DNA from: Paenibacillus gyeongsangnamensis
Lineage (GTDB): Bacteria > Bacillota > Bacilli > Paenibacillales > NBRC-103111
Direction of reading: 5' to 3'
Assembly: GCF_027533625.1 (NCBI RefSeq)
Contig: NZ_JAQAGZ010000014.1
Span: forward strand, 144,889-208,888
Length of the DNA stretch: 64,000 nt
Shown: piece by piece, positions 43,974-52,707 of the stretch
Layout of the letters: each line of letters starts with the position of its first letter
Position numbering within the stretch: the stretch's first letter is position 1
Notes under the pieces: model-generated
What the model was told of the DNA's origin: nothing
The model's input: the letters and a program-made list of their open reading frames with translations, nothing else
Databases searched by the model: none
Made by a program: the position numbers and the translations under genes

Positions 43974-45560
43974 TTGAGAACATGTTATTTCCTGATGATC
44001 ACGGTATTGCTGTGTGCTCTTATCACAATCCCCAGCCGTACATTTGCGGGGTCTGATTTACGCTTGCCCGATGATCAAGGACTAGAATTAAACTGGACAT
44101 TTACCGAAACGCCGCCGAAGCGCCCGCAGCCGAAAATATTGAACCCAGAGAACTACGAAGTCAAATGGAAAATCGACAATTCAACTATGACTAGCCTCGT
44201 GCAGGATCCAAAGGGAGTCCTATATACATCTTCCAAGGGTATGGTATATGCAATCTATCCGAACGGAAAAGAAAAATGGAAGATCCCATTGGATATGGGA
44301 TTTAACCACTCTTCCGTCATTAATATCGTCCTTGGACAGGATGGGACAGTGTATGCGTATAGTTCTGACCTGTTATCAAAAGCGGGGCAGATAACAACCA
44401 TTTATGCCTTGTCACCTGAAGGAACAATCCAGTGGAAACTCCAGACGCAAGAGAATGTGTATAGCGAGTTACGTGACCAGTTTGCCGGGGATGCGCAGGG
44501 CAATTTGGTTTACTTTACGCGCGAAGGTTTAACCTCGCGCAATGCCAAAGGAGAAGTGAATTGGGTCAATACGTCGATCACTTCTTCGGCACCTCGAGAT
44601 TATTCAAAAAACTCACATAAAGTGAGTGTGTACATGGATACAAAAGGTAACGTATACGTAGACTCAGCACAAGGAGAAGTCATCTCTGTGGATTCGTCCG
44701 GAGCTCAAAGATGGCGAACGACACCCTTAGCCTTTGTGAATAAGTTTGATGGGTTTAAGCCGTACATCTCGAATCAAGAGATTCTTTACTTTTTAAACAA
44801 AGAGGGGGTCCATGCTTTACAAGAGCGTGACGGGAGCGTTGTGGATCCCCATCACCTGGACCTCACTGATCTTCAGTCCTCCGGGTTACCGACGGACGGC
44901 AAAGACGGATATTATATCATTAATAAAGGGCGATTACAAAAAATCACGCGAGAGGGTACGCTGATCTGGCAGTACGAACCTAGAGATACGGAGAAAAAAG
45001 AGATCGTGTTTGCGGAAGAACCTCTAGCGGATCAAGACGGAAACGTTTATTTTACTACGGGAGTGGGTAATATTATCGCTCTGAATCCTGAGGGGCAAGA
45101 GATCTTTGTATTTCTTCGAAATGCGTTTTGGTCAAAGCTGGTTGACCTGACACTTGGGAAGAACGGAGATATTTACTCCACGAACAACGATATCGGGCTG
45201 GTGTCCTTTGGCAAGAAACAGATCGAGGTGTATATGAATAACCTGAGCGTACCCCTAAGCGCGGCGCCGATGAACCTCGAGGGAACGGTAGTAGTACCAT
45301 TCCGGTCTCTTTTCGAAAACATGGGTCTCAAGGTGGAGTGGGACCCTGCTTTAAAAACCATCAGCGGTTCGAAAGAGGGTTTAACCTTAAAACTCACCAT
45401 CGGAGATCCAATTGCTTACGTCAACGGAGTAGAACAGCCATTGTCCGTATCCCCGATTATAGATGGTGGAACGACTTATATCCCACTGCGTTTCGTTGGA
45501 GAAGCATTAGGTCGGAATGTAAGCTGGGACGAGACAAGTTCATCAATTAATATCGATTAG
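43974..45560 (+). CDS. Secreted beta-propeller protein with copper amine oxidase N-domain
   Basis: TTG 43974 with AAGGGGG upstream gives a clean signal peptide (RTCYFLMITVLLCALITIPSRTFA). The mature protein of about 500 residues has repeated PQQ-like beta-propeller blades (VLYTSSKGMVYAIYPNGKEK, TIYALSPEGTIQWKL, NVYVDSAQGEVISVDSSGAQ and others). The C-terminus is a copper amine oxidase N-terminal-like domain (VPFRSLFENMGLKVEWD, TTYIPLRFVGEALGRNVSWD), a cell-wall-associated module common in Paenibacillus. No quinone-enzyme residues were noted, so it is likely a binding or structural surface protein. It is the largest gene of the array. Confidence 0.85.
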   Translation: MRTCYFLMITVLLCALITIPSRTFAGSDLRLPDDQGLELNWTFTETPPKRPQPKILNPENYEVKWKIDNSTMTSLVQDPKGVLYTSSKGMVYAIYPNGKEKWKIPLDMGFNHSSVINIVLGQDGTVYAYSSDLLSKAGQITTIYALSPEGTIQWKLQTQENVYSELRDQFAGDAQGNLVYFTREGLTSRNAKGEVNWVNTSITSSAPRDYSKNSHKVSVYMDTKGNVYVDSAQGEVISVDSSGAQRWRTTPLAFVNKFDGFKPYISNQEILYFLNKEGVHALQERDGSVVDPHHLDLTDLQSSGLPTDGKDGYYIINKGRLQKITREGTLIWQYEPRDTEKKEIVFAEEPLADQDGNVYFTTGVGNIIALNPEGQEIFVFLRNAFWSKLVDLTLGKNGDIYSTNNDIGLVSFGKKQIEVYMNNLSVPLSAAPMNLEGTVVVPFRSLFENMGLKVEWDPALKTISGSKEGLTLKLTIGDPIAYVNGVEQPLSVSPIIDGGTTYIPLRFVGEALGRNVSWDETSSSINID

Positions 45561-45682
45561 TCAATTCTTTGCCAAAATAGAGCGTATCCATTGAATTTGC
45601 AAACAAACTTGAAAGAATTATTTTTTTGCCCGTCATGCTTCGCTAAAAACATTATTTTGATCTCATTCAAAAGTTAACGTTC

Positions 45683-45760
45683 AACTAACGGGCACGATAG
45701 CGTAATAAAACAGCGAAAGTCTAAGACTTTATTTTTAGGGGTCCTAGTCCGCCGCTGTTT
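45683..45760 (+). repeat. attC-like repeat 10 (partial)
   Basis: It starts AACTAACGGGCACGATAGCG. AACAGCG (45709-45715) pairs with CGCTGTT (45753-45759). The usual GGGCAG end is not seen; a region of short direct repeats follows instead. Confidence 0.5.
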
Positions 45761-45858
45761 CTTTTTTGAGTCAGTCTAACACTTATTTTCAGGGTGTTGA
45801 CGATTTTTCGGTTCATAAAGCCCGTAAATTCAAGGAGTCCAGTCTAACACTTTATTTT
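45719..45858 (+). repeat. Three short direct repeats
   Basis: GTCTAAGACTTTATTTTTAG (45719), GTCTAACACTTATTTTCAG (45774) and GTCTAACACTTTATTTTTATC (45842) are spaced 55 and 68 bp apart. The copies are imperfect and the spacers unrelated, so this is not a CRISPR array. Confidence 0.6.
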
Positions 45859-45875
45859 TATCGAACAGCAGAAAG

Positions 45876-45902
45876 AGACCCACATCAACGGGATGTGGGT
45901 CT
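45876..45902. terminator. Strong hairpin, probable terminator
   Basis: Perfect 11-bp arms AGACCCACATC / GATGTGGGTCT with a five-base loop are followed by a TTAATTTAT stretch. No intact gene ends directly before it, so it may belong to a lost gene. Confidence 0.5.
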
Positions 45903-46230
45903 TAATTTATATATTAAAAAGGGGGTCGAGTTTTATTATAGGCTCGGTTCATTAAAGCCAGATGAAAATCAGATTTCATGTTGATTACAAATGTCTGCGT
46001 AGCAGAGCTCGAGTAGACATCTTCACCAAAGCCGGTGTTTTGTGAAATAGTCTGGAAATTGTGTGTTATCTTCTTCCTTCTGGCATATCTATCATATATT
46101 TTTCGTAAAGTAACTCAGACTCAACTTTCAATTTAATTAGCTTCCTCGCTATAGTTCATGGCTAATGTCTGCTTCATAGAAATGTAGTCAATACTGCTCA
46201 GTAAGACGATTACTAGGGGCGGGATGACTC
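45903..46230. other. Intergenic region before the ISL3-like remnant
   Basis: No gene was supported. It is A+T-rich with scattered short ORFs lacking RBS. It probably contains the outer end of the truncated ISL3-like insertion. Confidence 0.35.
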
Positions 46231-46464
46231 ATGTGGACTTCAATGAGCAGCAATGACAATATGATTTCGGATATGTTCAAAGTGGCGCTACAGCTGGAAG
46301 AACCGTGGAAACTGACGCATATCGAATTTGACGATCAAGGGAAACGCAGGGGATTACATCCCCTGCACCCCGTCACTCGCCGTGTGGCGAGCCCAGCATT
46401 TCATGCTGGACATGAACAAAAGTGTGAACGACTAAAGTGGCAGCCTGTAAAGGAAAGCACTTGA
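46231..46464 (+). pseudogene. ISL3-like transposase N-terminal fragment
   Basis: ATG 46231 opens MWTSMSSNDNMISDMFKVAL QLEEPWKLTHIEFDDQGKR, which looks like the start of an ISL3-family transposase before its zinc-binding region. At about codon 38 the reading frame enters a 67-bp multi-hairpin repeat (46344-46410) and stays open through it, then stops at 46,462-46,464. The remaining 350 or so transposase codons are missing. The assignment rests on the N-terminal text only and is moderate. Confidence 0.5.
46344..46410 (+). repeat. Multi-hairpin palindromic repeat, copy 1
   Basis: Three consecutive hairpins are present: GCAGGGG/CCCCTGC, CTCGCC/GGCGAG and CCAGCAT/ATGCTGG. The same order and nearly the same bases recur inverted at 48,860-48,924. 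It is G+C-rich in A+T-rich surroundings and lies inside an ORF that remains open. Confidence 0.65.
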
Positions 46465-46689
46465 CAGGCTTTAGTTTGGTACGCAAAAAATAGCTGACTA
46501 CGTGCTAAGAGTTGCAGGTTTCGTTCATATCAGTGAACCGCAAAGATATACACTGATCGAGTTTTCATGTTTTCCATGCGCTTCAACTTATTACATCAAG
46601 CCATTTTTTTGCATGCAACCTGACCGTGAACGATAAGGAACCCCAGAGCCTTAAAACGGCAAGGGGGTTGAATTATTATGAAAAGAAAG
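46465..46689. other. Intergenic region, no gene seen
   Basis: The region is A+T-rich and lies between the ISL3-like remnant and the 3' end of the minus-strand XRE gene. No repeat or RNA was recognised. Confidence 0.3.
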
Positions 46690-47043
46690 CTATTTAGTAT
46701 CATACGCTTTTAGGACGTCCTCAATCAGTCTTGTTATGGTTGATATTTCTCTAAGATCGCGGTCTTTTAGCATAAATGTTAAAAGATCAATCTGCCGATC
46801 CTTTTTTAGTTGTTCATTAGACTGCATCCCATTGTAAGAGTTAAACAACTCACCGGGGTGAATTTCTAAAGCTTCTACAATCCGCTCAAGTGTATCTAAA
46901 GATATGTTTTTCTCTCCCCGCTCTATATCACTGATATATGATTGGGGCTGTTGCACTTTCTCGGATAGTTGAGCTTGAGTAAGACCCCTTTTTTTTCGAA
47001 AAATCCTTATTCTTGAACCTACGTGATCTGATAATTTAGACAA
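46690..47043 (-). CDS. XRE-family helix-turn-helix regulator
   Basis: The 117-residue protein begins MSKLSDHVGSRIRIFRKKRG and carries a classic Cro/CI helix-turn-helix (LTQAQLSEKVQQPQSYISDIERGEKNISLDTLERI, residues about 20-54). A helical C-terminal part of some 45 residues follows and may mediate dimerisation. The start ATG 47043 has GGTGGTGGG-type sequence upstream. It diverges from the DGQHR gene, with 138 bp between their starts, so it probably controls that gene and itself. It is the only obvious repressor in the element and might also act on the RM operon palindrome. Confidence 0.85.
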   Translation of the reverse strand: MSKLSDHVGSRIRIFRKKRGLTQAQLSEKVQQPQSYISDIERGEKNISLDTLERIVEALEIHPGELFNSYNGMQSNEQLKKDRQIDLLTFMLKDRDLREISTITRLIEDVLKAYDTK

Positions 47044-47181
47044 GAGCCCACCACCTCTTTATCAGAGTAAGTAAGTGCGGACTTGGTTTAAATACACCTA
47101 TAACAGATAAAACCATTTGAAAATATATGTTCTAACATATAAAATTAAGATAAATCTTAGTATTTCAAAGGGGCATACAAC

Positions 47182-48174
47182 ATGAATTCACTACCAAATC
47201 AAATTGTTATTGAAAATGTTCTACAATGTAAAATGCGAGGCAAAGTAGCATACCAAAGCCATTTTCCTTCTTCTGTAGGACTACAACTCATTTACGTCAA
47301 ACCTTATGACTTGCCGTCAGGTAAAGGATATCAGCGCCCCGTAGACTCAAAAAGGTGCGAGGATTTCGCTGGTTATTTATCTAAAGGTGAAGACGCTCTA
47401 TTTACTCCGATCTTGTTAAATGCTGCATCTAATTGGGAGTTTGTATGTTATGATCGGCACCGTCCATCTTATGGGCGCCTATTATGCAAGGGAAAGGCTT
47501 CGCTTATGGATGGTCAGCATCGAATGGGGGGAATAGAGAAATATACAAGGGAAACAAACTCTGATTTAAATGTTCCCTTTCTTGCCTTTCATTCGTTGGA
47601 TGAAGATGAGGAAGTTAAACTATTTGATACCATAAACACAAAGGCGAAAGGAATCGGCCCCTCACTTAGTAAGTTTTTACGTCGTGATTCTGATGACATT
47701 AGTTGGGTTGCTACGGAGCTTATGGTGCGTAAGGATAGTCCTTTTTATAATATTGGTAGTATTATTGGCAAACGAAGTAAGGGACGCCATGTGACGCTTC
47801 AGAATGTCTATAGGACGCTTCATCTCCTCACCGCAGACTACCGTATATCCAGTTTATCAAAGGAAGAGAAACTAACAGTCGCATTGACTTACTTTGATAC
47901 GATTCGCCAAACGTTCAGTTCTGAATGGTCGGATTACAAAGGATCTAGATTAACTCATATTGTCTGTTTGGATGCTCTTTCTATGGCTGGTAACCATGTT
48001 CTTTTAAAATGTATGATTGAGAGAAAGAAGCATATTGATCTGACCGCGATTCAGAAGCACGTAAAACGCCTGTCACTGGATTGGTCGGCACAAGGACCAC
48101 TTAAGTATTTAAAGGGCATGAGCGGGTCTAGGACGCTTGCTACAGACTTAAAAGAACAAATGCTTCCCGCATAG
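47182..48174 (+). CDS. DGQHR-domain protein, DndB-like
   Basis: ATG 47182 follows AAAGGGGC. The 330-residue protein has the hallmark LMDGQHRMGGIEKY near residues 111-124, preceded by KGYQRPVDSKRCEDFAGYLS and followed by FDTINTKAKGIGPSLSKFLR. This is the DGQHR/ParB-like layout of DndB, the regulator of phosphorothioate modification loci, and of related stand-alone proteins. No dndA/C/D/E genes are nearby, so this is an orphan. It diverges from the XRE gene, and the pair sits between the two inverted multi-hairpin repeats. The family may bind DNA and hydrolyse nucleotide; its role here is unknown. Confidence 0.78.
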   Translation: MNSLPNQIVIENVLQCKMRGKVAYQSHFPSSVGLQLIYVKPYDLPSGKGYQRPVDSKRCEDFAGYLSKGEDALFTPILLNAASNWEFVCYDRHRPSYGRLLCKGKASLMDGQHRMGGIEKYTRETNSDLNVPFLAFHSLDEDEEVKLFDTINTKAKGIGPSLSKFLRRDSDDISWVATELMVRKDSPFYNIGSIIGKRSKGRHVTLQNVYRTLHLLTADYRISSLSKEEKLTVALTYFDTIRQTFSSEWSDYKGSRLTHIVCLDALSMAGNHVLLKCMIERKKHIDLTAIQKHVKRLSLDWSAQGPLKYLKGMSGSRTLATDLKEQMLPA

Positions 48175-48441
48175 TGGGAAGCGTTTGTTCTATTGCAGAC
48201 AAGGCTTTTAGATACGAAAATTTCCAAGTTCTGCGATATGCTGAAAACGTTTTGAAATGTAAACAAAACCGCGCTTCAAGATTCGGGGGATCTAACTGAA
48301 AGTCTATGCATTGTACCTACGAAAAGAGCCATCTTTTTCTCAGACGATCATCGTAAGGAAATAGCAAATTATATACAACTGAAAAGATCTATAGGGAAGT
48401 GTGGCTAACGCATAGTCAAGAATAATTAAGGGGGACTAATT
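48175..48441. other. Intergenic region after the DGQHR gene
   Basis: A short hairpin (TGCTTCCCGCATAGTGGGAAGCG, near 48,162-48,184) overlaps the stop codon and is followed by TTTGTTC, a likely terminator. No gene was seen in the rest. Confidence 0.4.
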
Positions 48442-48720
48442 ATGGGAAGGATGACAAGCCGGCGAACAATGTATAAACATTATGCACAAGGGGTCATTGC
48501 TGAACTGAAGCAAATGGGTTATTTTAACGGTAGAGCAAAGGAAGTTTTTCTTCGTCATTACAAAGACATGAAACGAACCTTCGGGCTCGAACCAAATGTA
48601 GGGGAATTCGCCAAATTAGTTGATGAGTTTGAACGAGCAATGAATAGAGAAAATAATCCAAATGACCCAAATCAAATTTTTGTCGGGCACCTTCGTGATA
48701 GGACAAAAAAGACGAAATAG
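48442..48720 (+). CDS. Hypothetical 92-residue protein
   Basis: ATG 48442 follows AAGGGGGAC. The product is basic and helical (MTSRRTMYKHYAQGVIAELK, GRAKEVFLRHYKDMKRTFGL, LVDEFERAMNRENNPNDPNQ) and cytoplasmic. I do not recognise the family. The text resembles small DNA-associated accessory proteins of mobile elements, but that is an impression only. It is read in the same direction as the DGQHR gene and lies inside the pair of inverted multi-hairpin repeats. Confidence 0.55.
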   Translation: MGRMTSRRTMYKHYAQGVIAELKQMGYFNGRAKEVFLRHYKDMKRTFGLEPNVGEFAKLVDEFERAMNRENNPNDPNQIFVGHLRDRTKKTK

Positions 48721-48756
48721 ACCGAACTGTTTCTGCTATCCCCAAATATCCAAAAG

Positions 48757-48990
48757 TTGATGGTTTCGTTTGACCAAGAGTTGACGGATATGTTGACCGC
48801 TCGCTATAAATCAGTCAAGGCCGCGAAGCGTTTATTTAGCCTTGGACTGATGACGTATATCCAGCAATCCTTTGCTGGGCTGCCACGCGGCGAGCGATGG
48901 GGCGCAGGGGATACTCCCCTGCGTGTCCCCTTAAGGGGACGGAAAGGGTGGAAATGGGAGTATTGCCTCACGACAAATCGACCGTCATGA
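48757..48990 (+). pseudogene. Unidentified gene fragment with embedded palindromic repeat
   Basis: An open frame MVSFDQELTDMLTARYKSVK AAKRLFSLGLMTYIQQS enters the second multi-hairpin repeat (48860-48924) and remains open to 48,990. There is no credible RBS and no family I recognise, though it probably came from a transposase or replication gene. Its importance is that the repeat again sits inside an open frame, as at 46.3 kb. Confidence 0.35.
48860..48924 (-). repeat. Multi-hairpin palindromic repeat, copy 2 (inverted)
   Basis: On the minus strand it reads ACGCAGGGG, GTATCCCCTGC, then GCTCGCCGCGTGGC and CCAGCAAAGGATTGCTGG, matching copy 1 in order and in most bases. A further hairpin, GTCCCCTTAAGGGGAC, lies just outside at 48,924-48,939. 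Confidence 0.65.
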
Positions 48991-49302
48991 CCAAACTGAG
49001 TAGTCAAACGGCCATGATAGCTGCTCAGTAGCTTCTTTTCACGCCCAAATCACTAAAATGCGGTCATTATAGCTCGTCAAAAAATTCCCTCTCATGGCTC
49101 AAGTTCAGCATCGGACATCATTACCGTCTACTTTTGGACTATAGAACTTGTAACTTGTTTGTGGAAAGATATCAGCCGACGGAGGTTGAATTATTTAAAG
49201 AGGCCATTTCTATCTGGGAATCATTGTGACTGGTTTGAGGAATTATCAAAATGGAAATAGACTACCGTGATCCCTGTATATAGAGGGAGGGAAGTGACTT
49301 AT
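48991..49302. other. Region before the recombinase operon
   Basis: No gene was supported. A short open text NLFVERYQPTEVELFKEAIS (about 49,150-49,220) has no start. The RBS GGAGGG of the first recombinase gene lies at 49,287-49,292. Confidence 0.35.
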
Positions 49303-50628
49303 ATGATGAACAAGATCCAAATATCAGAACATTTGATGTTTGCTCCGTATCAATACACTTGGATAGAAGAAGACGGAACAAAACATGAATGGTCCTTAAT
49401 TTCAATACAACTAAATAGAACAATGATTAGATTGACCGATTATCATAAGTATGTTGGTGCGGTTAATGGGTCTAAATACGCTTATTATATTGATAACGAT
49501 TCTGTCAGAAGAGTATGCAATTTTCTTACATATGCTCTTTTTAAACATTATGGAAGATATAAAACAAAAAGGATTACAGATATACCGTTTCAATCTGCTG
49601 TGGACTATTTGAATGAATATTCTAAGACGAAAAATTCCATGGGGGATTACCCAAGTAGACAATCTGTTGAAAAAGAGAGATATGCTATTTGTCATTTCAT
49701 GAATAATCTAAAAGAAAAAAGATCTGATTATGATGAGCATTATTATGTTAAGAAGGTTTTAGTAGAATCTACTAGTGCAAATAAATTGGTAGGTAAAAAG
49801 AGAAGCAGAGTTGTTTGGGAATATGAGATACCGGCAACATATTTAGGGAATTCGAGTAAAGGTTTATTAAGGGATATTCCACAGAAAGCGATACCTATCC
49901 TTCTAAGAGCAGTAAAACGAGAAGAGCCAGAGTTGGTATTAGCCGTTTTGCTTCAGCTTTGTGCAGGCATTAGAGAAGGTGAAATAGTAAATATTCGTAG
50001 AGCGAATAGTATTTACCCTAATGGAATCCGCTATGTAAAAGAAAATGGAAAATTTACAAGTTTTGAAGTTGATTTAACTAAGGAATATGTATTAAGAAGT
50101 GACGGAAAGAAAACTGGTAAAATTAAAATTAAACGAAAACAAACTGTCTATCCGATTTTCCTTGAAGTAATACAAGAAGCATATGAAGAGCACTTAAAAA
50201 TGATAAATGAAAAATACTTAGAGCCGGAAGCCCCATTGTTTGTTAATAGTAGCATAAATGCGAAAACCGGAAAAAGAATGGCTATTTCTAAACAATCATA
50301 CTGTAAAAAGATTGTTAATATTATGCGAGAAATTGTTCTTCCTGAACTACTTAGATCCGACGATATTGAACTAAAAGTGTTTGGTATGATGCTTAATGAG
50401 AGCAATTGGGGGTTACACGCATTTAGGCATTGGTTTACAGTACAGCTCGTATTAAATGGTGAAGATATAAACGGAATTGCTTTCTGGCGTGGTGATTCTT
50501 CTCTTGAAACGGCATTTGCATATTTACAAAATAAAGGGGAAATAATGCGTCTTTACGAAAAGGCAAGTGAAGAGGTTGGAAATGATATTATAAATGCTAT
50601 TAATAAGGAAAACTTCTATGGATTATAA
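49303..50628 (+). CDS. Tyrosine recombinase 1 (TnpA-like)
   Basis: ATG 49303 follows GGAGGG. The 441-residue protein has an N-terminal core-binding part (YLNEYSKTKNSMGDYPSRQS) and a C-terminal catalytic domain: first Arg in LQLCAGIREGEIVNIRR near 235, H-x-x-R in HAFRHWFTVQLV near 372, and the probable nucleophile Tyr in ETAFAYLQNKGE near 410. The usual LGH motif is altered to WRGDSS. It overlaps the next gene by 11 bp. Together with the following genes it forms a multi-recombinase operon like tnpA-tnpB-tnpC of Tn554. It probably integrates and excises the ligA element. Confidence 0.85.
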   Translation: MMNKIQISEHLMFAPYQYTWIEEDGTKHEWSLISIQLNRTMIRLTDYHKYVGAVNGSKYAYYIDNDSVRRVCNFLTYALFKHYGRYKTKRITDIPFQSAVDYLNEYSKTKNSMGDYPSRQSVEKERYAICHFMNNLKEKRSDYDEHYYVKKVLVESTSANKLVGKKRSRVVWEYEIPATYLGNSSKGLLRDIPQKAIPILLRAVKREEPELVLAVLLQLCAGIREGEIVNIRRANSIYPNGIRYVKENGKFTSFEVDLTKEYVLRSDGKKTGKIKIKRKQTVYPIFLEVIQEAYEEHLKMINEKYLEPEAPLFVNSSINAKTGKRMAISKQSYCKKIVNIMREIVLPELLRSDDIELKVFGMMLNESNWGLHAFRHWFTVQLVLNGEDINGIAFWRGDSSLETAFAYLQNKGEIMRLYEKASEEVGNDIINAINKENFYGL

Positions 50629-52702
50629 AATGATTGATGAAACTGAATGTATTTCAATAAATATGTCATCGGCACATTTTGGTATTTCCGCAGAAACATT
50701 AAAGCGTAATATGAAGGCAATGGGAATTAGTATTATCAAGTATCAGAATGTGGCTTATATGTCTAAAGTGGATTTTGAAGAAGCCGACAGATTAGATAAA
50801 TCAATGATTGGCTTAAAGGATGTTATGGCAGAATGTATCAGCGAAAATGAAGACATAACGATCGATTTTACAAGTAGAGAGAGTCAAGCGAAATATAGTG
50901 ATCTTCATTCGTTTTTTACAGGGTTGAATTATTTCGGGATTAAAGTAAGACACAGACTAATTTCAAAACCATATAATCCAATAGTATTTTATATAAATAA
51001 GGACGATAAAGAACAATTCAAAAGCAACATAGTTTTAAAATTAAAAATGTATAATAAAACAAAAGATGAGAAATTAAGAATTCTTCTAGAAGATGATTTC
51101 TTTAGTAGTAATCAAAAAACTAAGACAGCGTTGATCAAACTTGCGAAAAATAGCCCGCCCGATATGGAGAATGGCATTAATGAACTAGCAAATTTTTTAA
51201 GATTAACCTGTAAAAAAGAAATAAGTCAATTTAACGATGATGAAATCACTACATATATGGAGTTTGCAGTAGATAATATTACAAAGAATGCCAACATACT
51301 ATTCTCAAATCTTATATTTAATATAAGCCAAGCGGAATCATGCTCATTCTCTATTATTAACCAGTTCGACGGACATGTAGGTGCAATTAAAAGAGATAAC
51401 AGTGCTTATGATGAATCTGTTTATTTAAAATTAGCGTATATGGTTTTTAACGAAGAATATTGGAAAGAAAAAGATATGTTGATTAATGCAGCAGATAGTA
51501 AACCTGTAGCAACAACGTGGTTATATCATGCAATGCATTATGTTTGCGCTTGGCGTTCAGCAGATATTGTAAATAACATTCCTCATATAACTCTAAGCGT
51601 TGAGCCGGAAGAAATAATTAGAATGGTCAAAGATCATGATTATAGTGAAACAAATTGGATTCCATATGTTAATGAATTAGTAGTAAGAGTTGGGTTTGAA
51701 AATCAAAAACCACGAAAAACAAAAAGGTTTCAGAACTCACCAAATTTAAAGATGTATATTCCTGAAAGTTTAAAATCAACAATTGGTATGCTTCTAGCAT
51801 TATGCGAAGCACATTCGATATTAGAAGGAAAGGGAAATCCCATATGCCGGCACCCTAATAATGTCAAGTACGCTGTTGAATTGTTTGGGATAGAATATAA
51901 TAGTTTATTTGCCGGAAGATTAATATCAAACAGAAAAGCGAATAAGGCATACATGGAAAGAATCATGGAAAGCGGTGACAAAAATAATAACAATGGTTAT
52001 TTACTGGCATCGTATTCCAGAAGCCATAAGGGAGGCTTAGGCTCATTACCGGAAGTAACATCTAAATATCTCAAAGCAAAGATGGACGGGTATTCTGTTG
52101 ACGATATTACGAGAATTCTTTTTGAACGAGGTGTTTGTAGTTTTGTCCCTTATTTATTGTGCAGTGCTTTGTATGATAGTGAATTTGAAAAAAAACATAT
52201 AGATAAACAAACAGAAACCATAAAAGAGCTTGGGATGATACCACATGAAATAGAGTTGCTTCTGCAAACAGACGAAAAAGTCGAATTAAAAGCGAAACAG
52301 ACAATATCGGAAATAATTATGTACATAAGTGATGAAAATGCAACAGAGATTGTGGGAAATGCATTGATGGAAATTGCTGATGGTAGATGCGTAGGGAAGA
52401 ATGAAGATGTATATTGCATTAGAAAGGCATTTGGAGAAGAGTGTAACATGCCTAATAGGGAACATTGCATAGGTTGTGGTTCGGAAATGTATTTAAAAAC
52501 ATTCCTGAGCGATCTTCATAATGAAATAAAAGTGGATAGAATGAAATTTGAAAATGCGAAAACAAAAGCTGAAAGATTAAAATGGAAGGCGATTTTGGAA
52601 AACAAGTTGTATCCTGCTGCCTATGAAGTTTTAACGTCAATGAAGTATATCTATAAACAGGATATAACAGAATATCAAAGACTTTTCTTGGGAGAGGATT
52701 AA
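50618..52702 (+). CDS. Large recombinase-like protein 2 (TnpB-like)
   Basis: ATG 50618 with AAGGA upstream overlaps the preceding gene. The 694-residue protein is long like Tn554 TnpB. It has HAMHYVCAWRSADIVNNIPH near 320, which could hold the first catalytic Arg, and later LLASYSRSHKGGLGSLPEVT. A C-terminal Cys cluster CNMPNREHCIGCGSEMYLKT suggests a zinc site, as in TnpB-type proteins. A full R-H-R-H-Y set is not obvious by eye, so it may be a catalytically changed partner. It lies 5 bp before the third gene. Its role is inferred from position and size. Confidence 0.65.
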   Translation: MDYKMIDETECISINMSSAHFGISAETLKRNMKAMGISIIKYQNVAYMSKVDFEEADRLDKSMIGLKDVMAECISENEDITIDFTSRESQAKYSDLHSFFTGLNYFGIKVRHRLISKPYNPIVFYINKDDKEQFKSNIVLKLKMYNKTKDEKLRILLEDDFFSSNQKTKTALIKLAKNSPPDMENGINELANFLRLTCKKEISQFNDDEITTYMEFAVDNITKNANILFSNLIFNISQAESCSFSIINQFDGHVGAIKRDNSAYDESVYLKLAYMVFNEEYWKEKDMLINAADSKPVATTWLYHAMHYVCAWRSADIVNNIPHITLSVEPEEIIRMVKDHDYSETNWIPYVNELVVRVGFENQKPRKTKRFQNSPNLKMYIPESLKSTIGMLLALCEAHSILEGKGNPICRHPNNVKYAVELFGIEYNSLFAGRLISNRKANKAYMERIMESGDKNNNNGYLLASYSRSHKGGLGSLPEVTSKYLKAKMDGYSVDDITRILFERGVCSFVPYLLCSALYDSEFEKKHIDKQTETIKELGMIPHEIELLLQTDEKVELKAKQTISEIIMYISDENATEIVGNALMEIADGRCVGKNEDVYCIRKAFGEECNMPNREHCIGCGSEMYLKTFLSDLHNEIKVDRMKFENAKTKAERLKWKAILENKLYPAAYEVLTSMKYIYKQDITEYQRLFLGED

Positions 52703-52707
52703 CGGCG

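Noticed and set aside
43974..45560. Quinoprotein dehydrogenase
   Set aside because: Propeller blades match PQQ-like repeats, but no cofactor or catalytic residues were recognised, and the copper amine oxidase N-domain points to a surface protein.
35113..45760. Array repeats as ordinary Rho-independent terminators
   Set aside because: The hairpins are not followed by T tracts and have conserved sequence on both outer sides. Terminator activity may still be a side effect, so this is only partly excluded.
45719..45858. Possible CRISPR array
   Set aside because: Only three imperfect short copies, irregular spacing, no cas genes. No other CRISPR-like array was seen in the window.
47182..48174. 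Complete phosphorothioate (Dnd) modification system
   Set aside because: Only the DGQHR protein is present; no cysteine desulfurase, DndC, DndD or DndE text was found near it.
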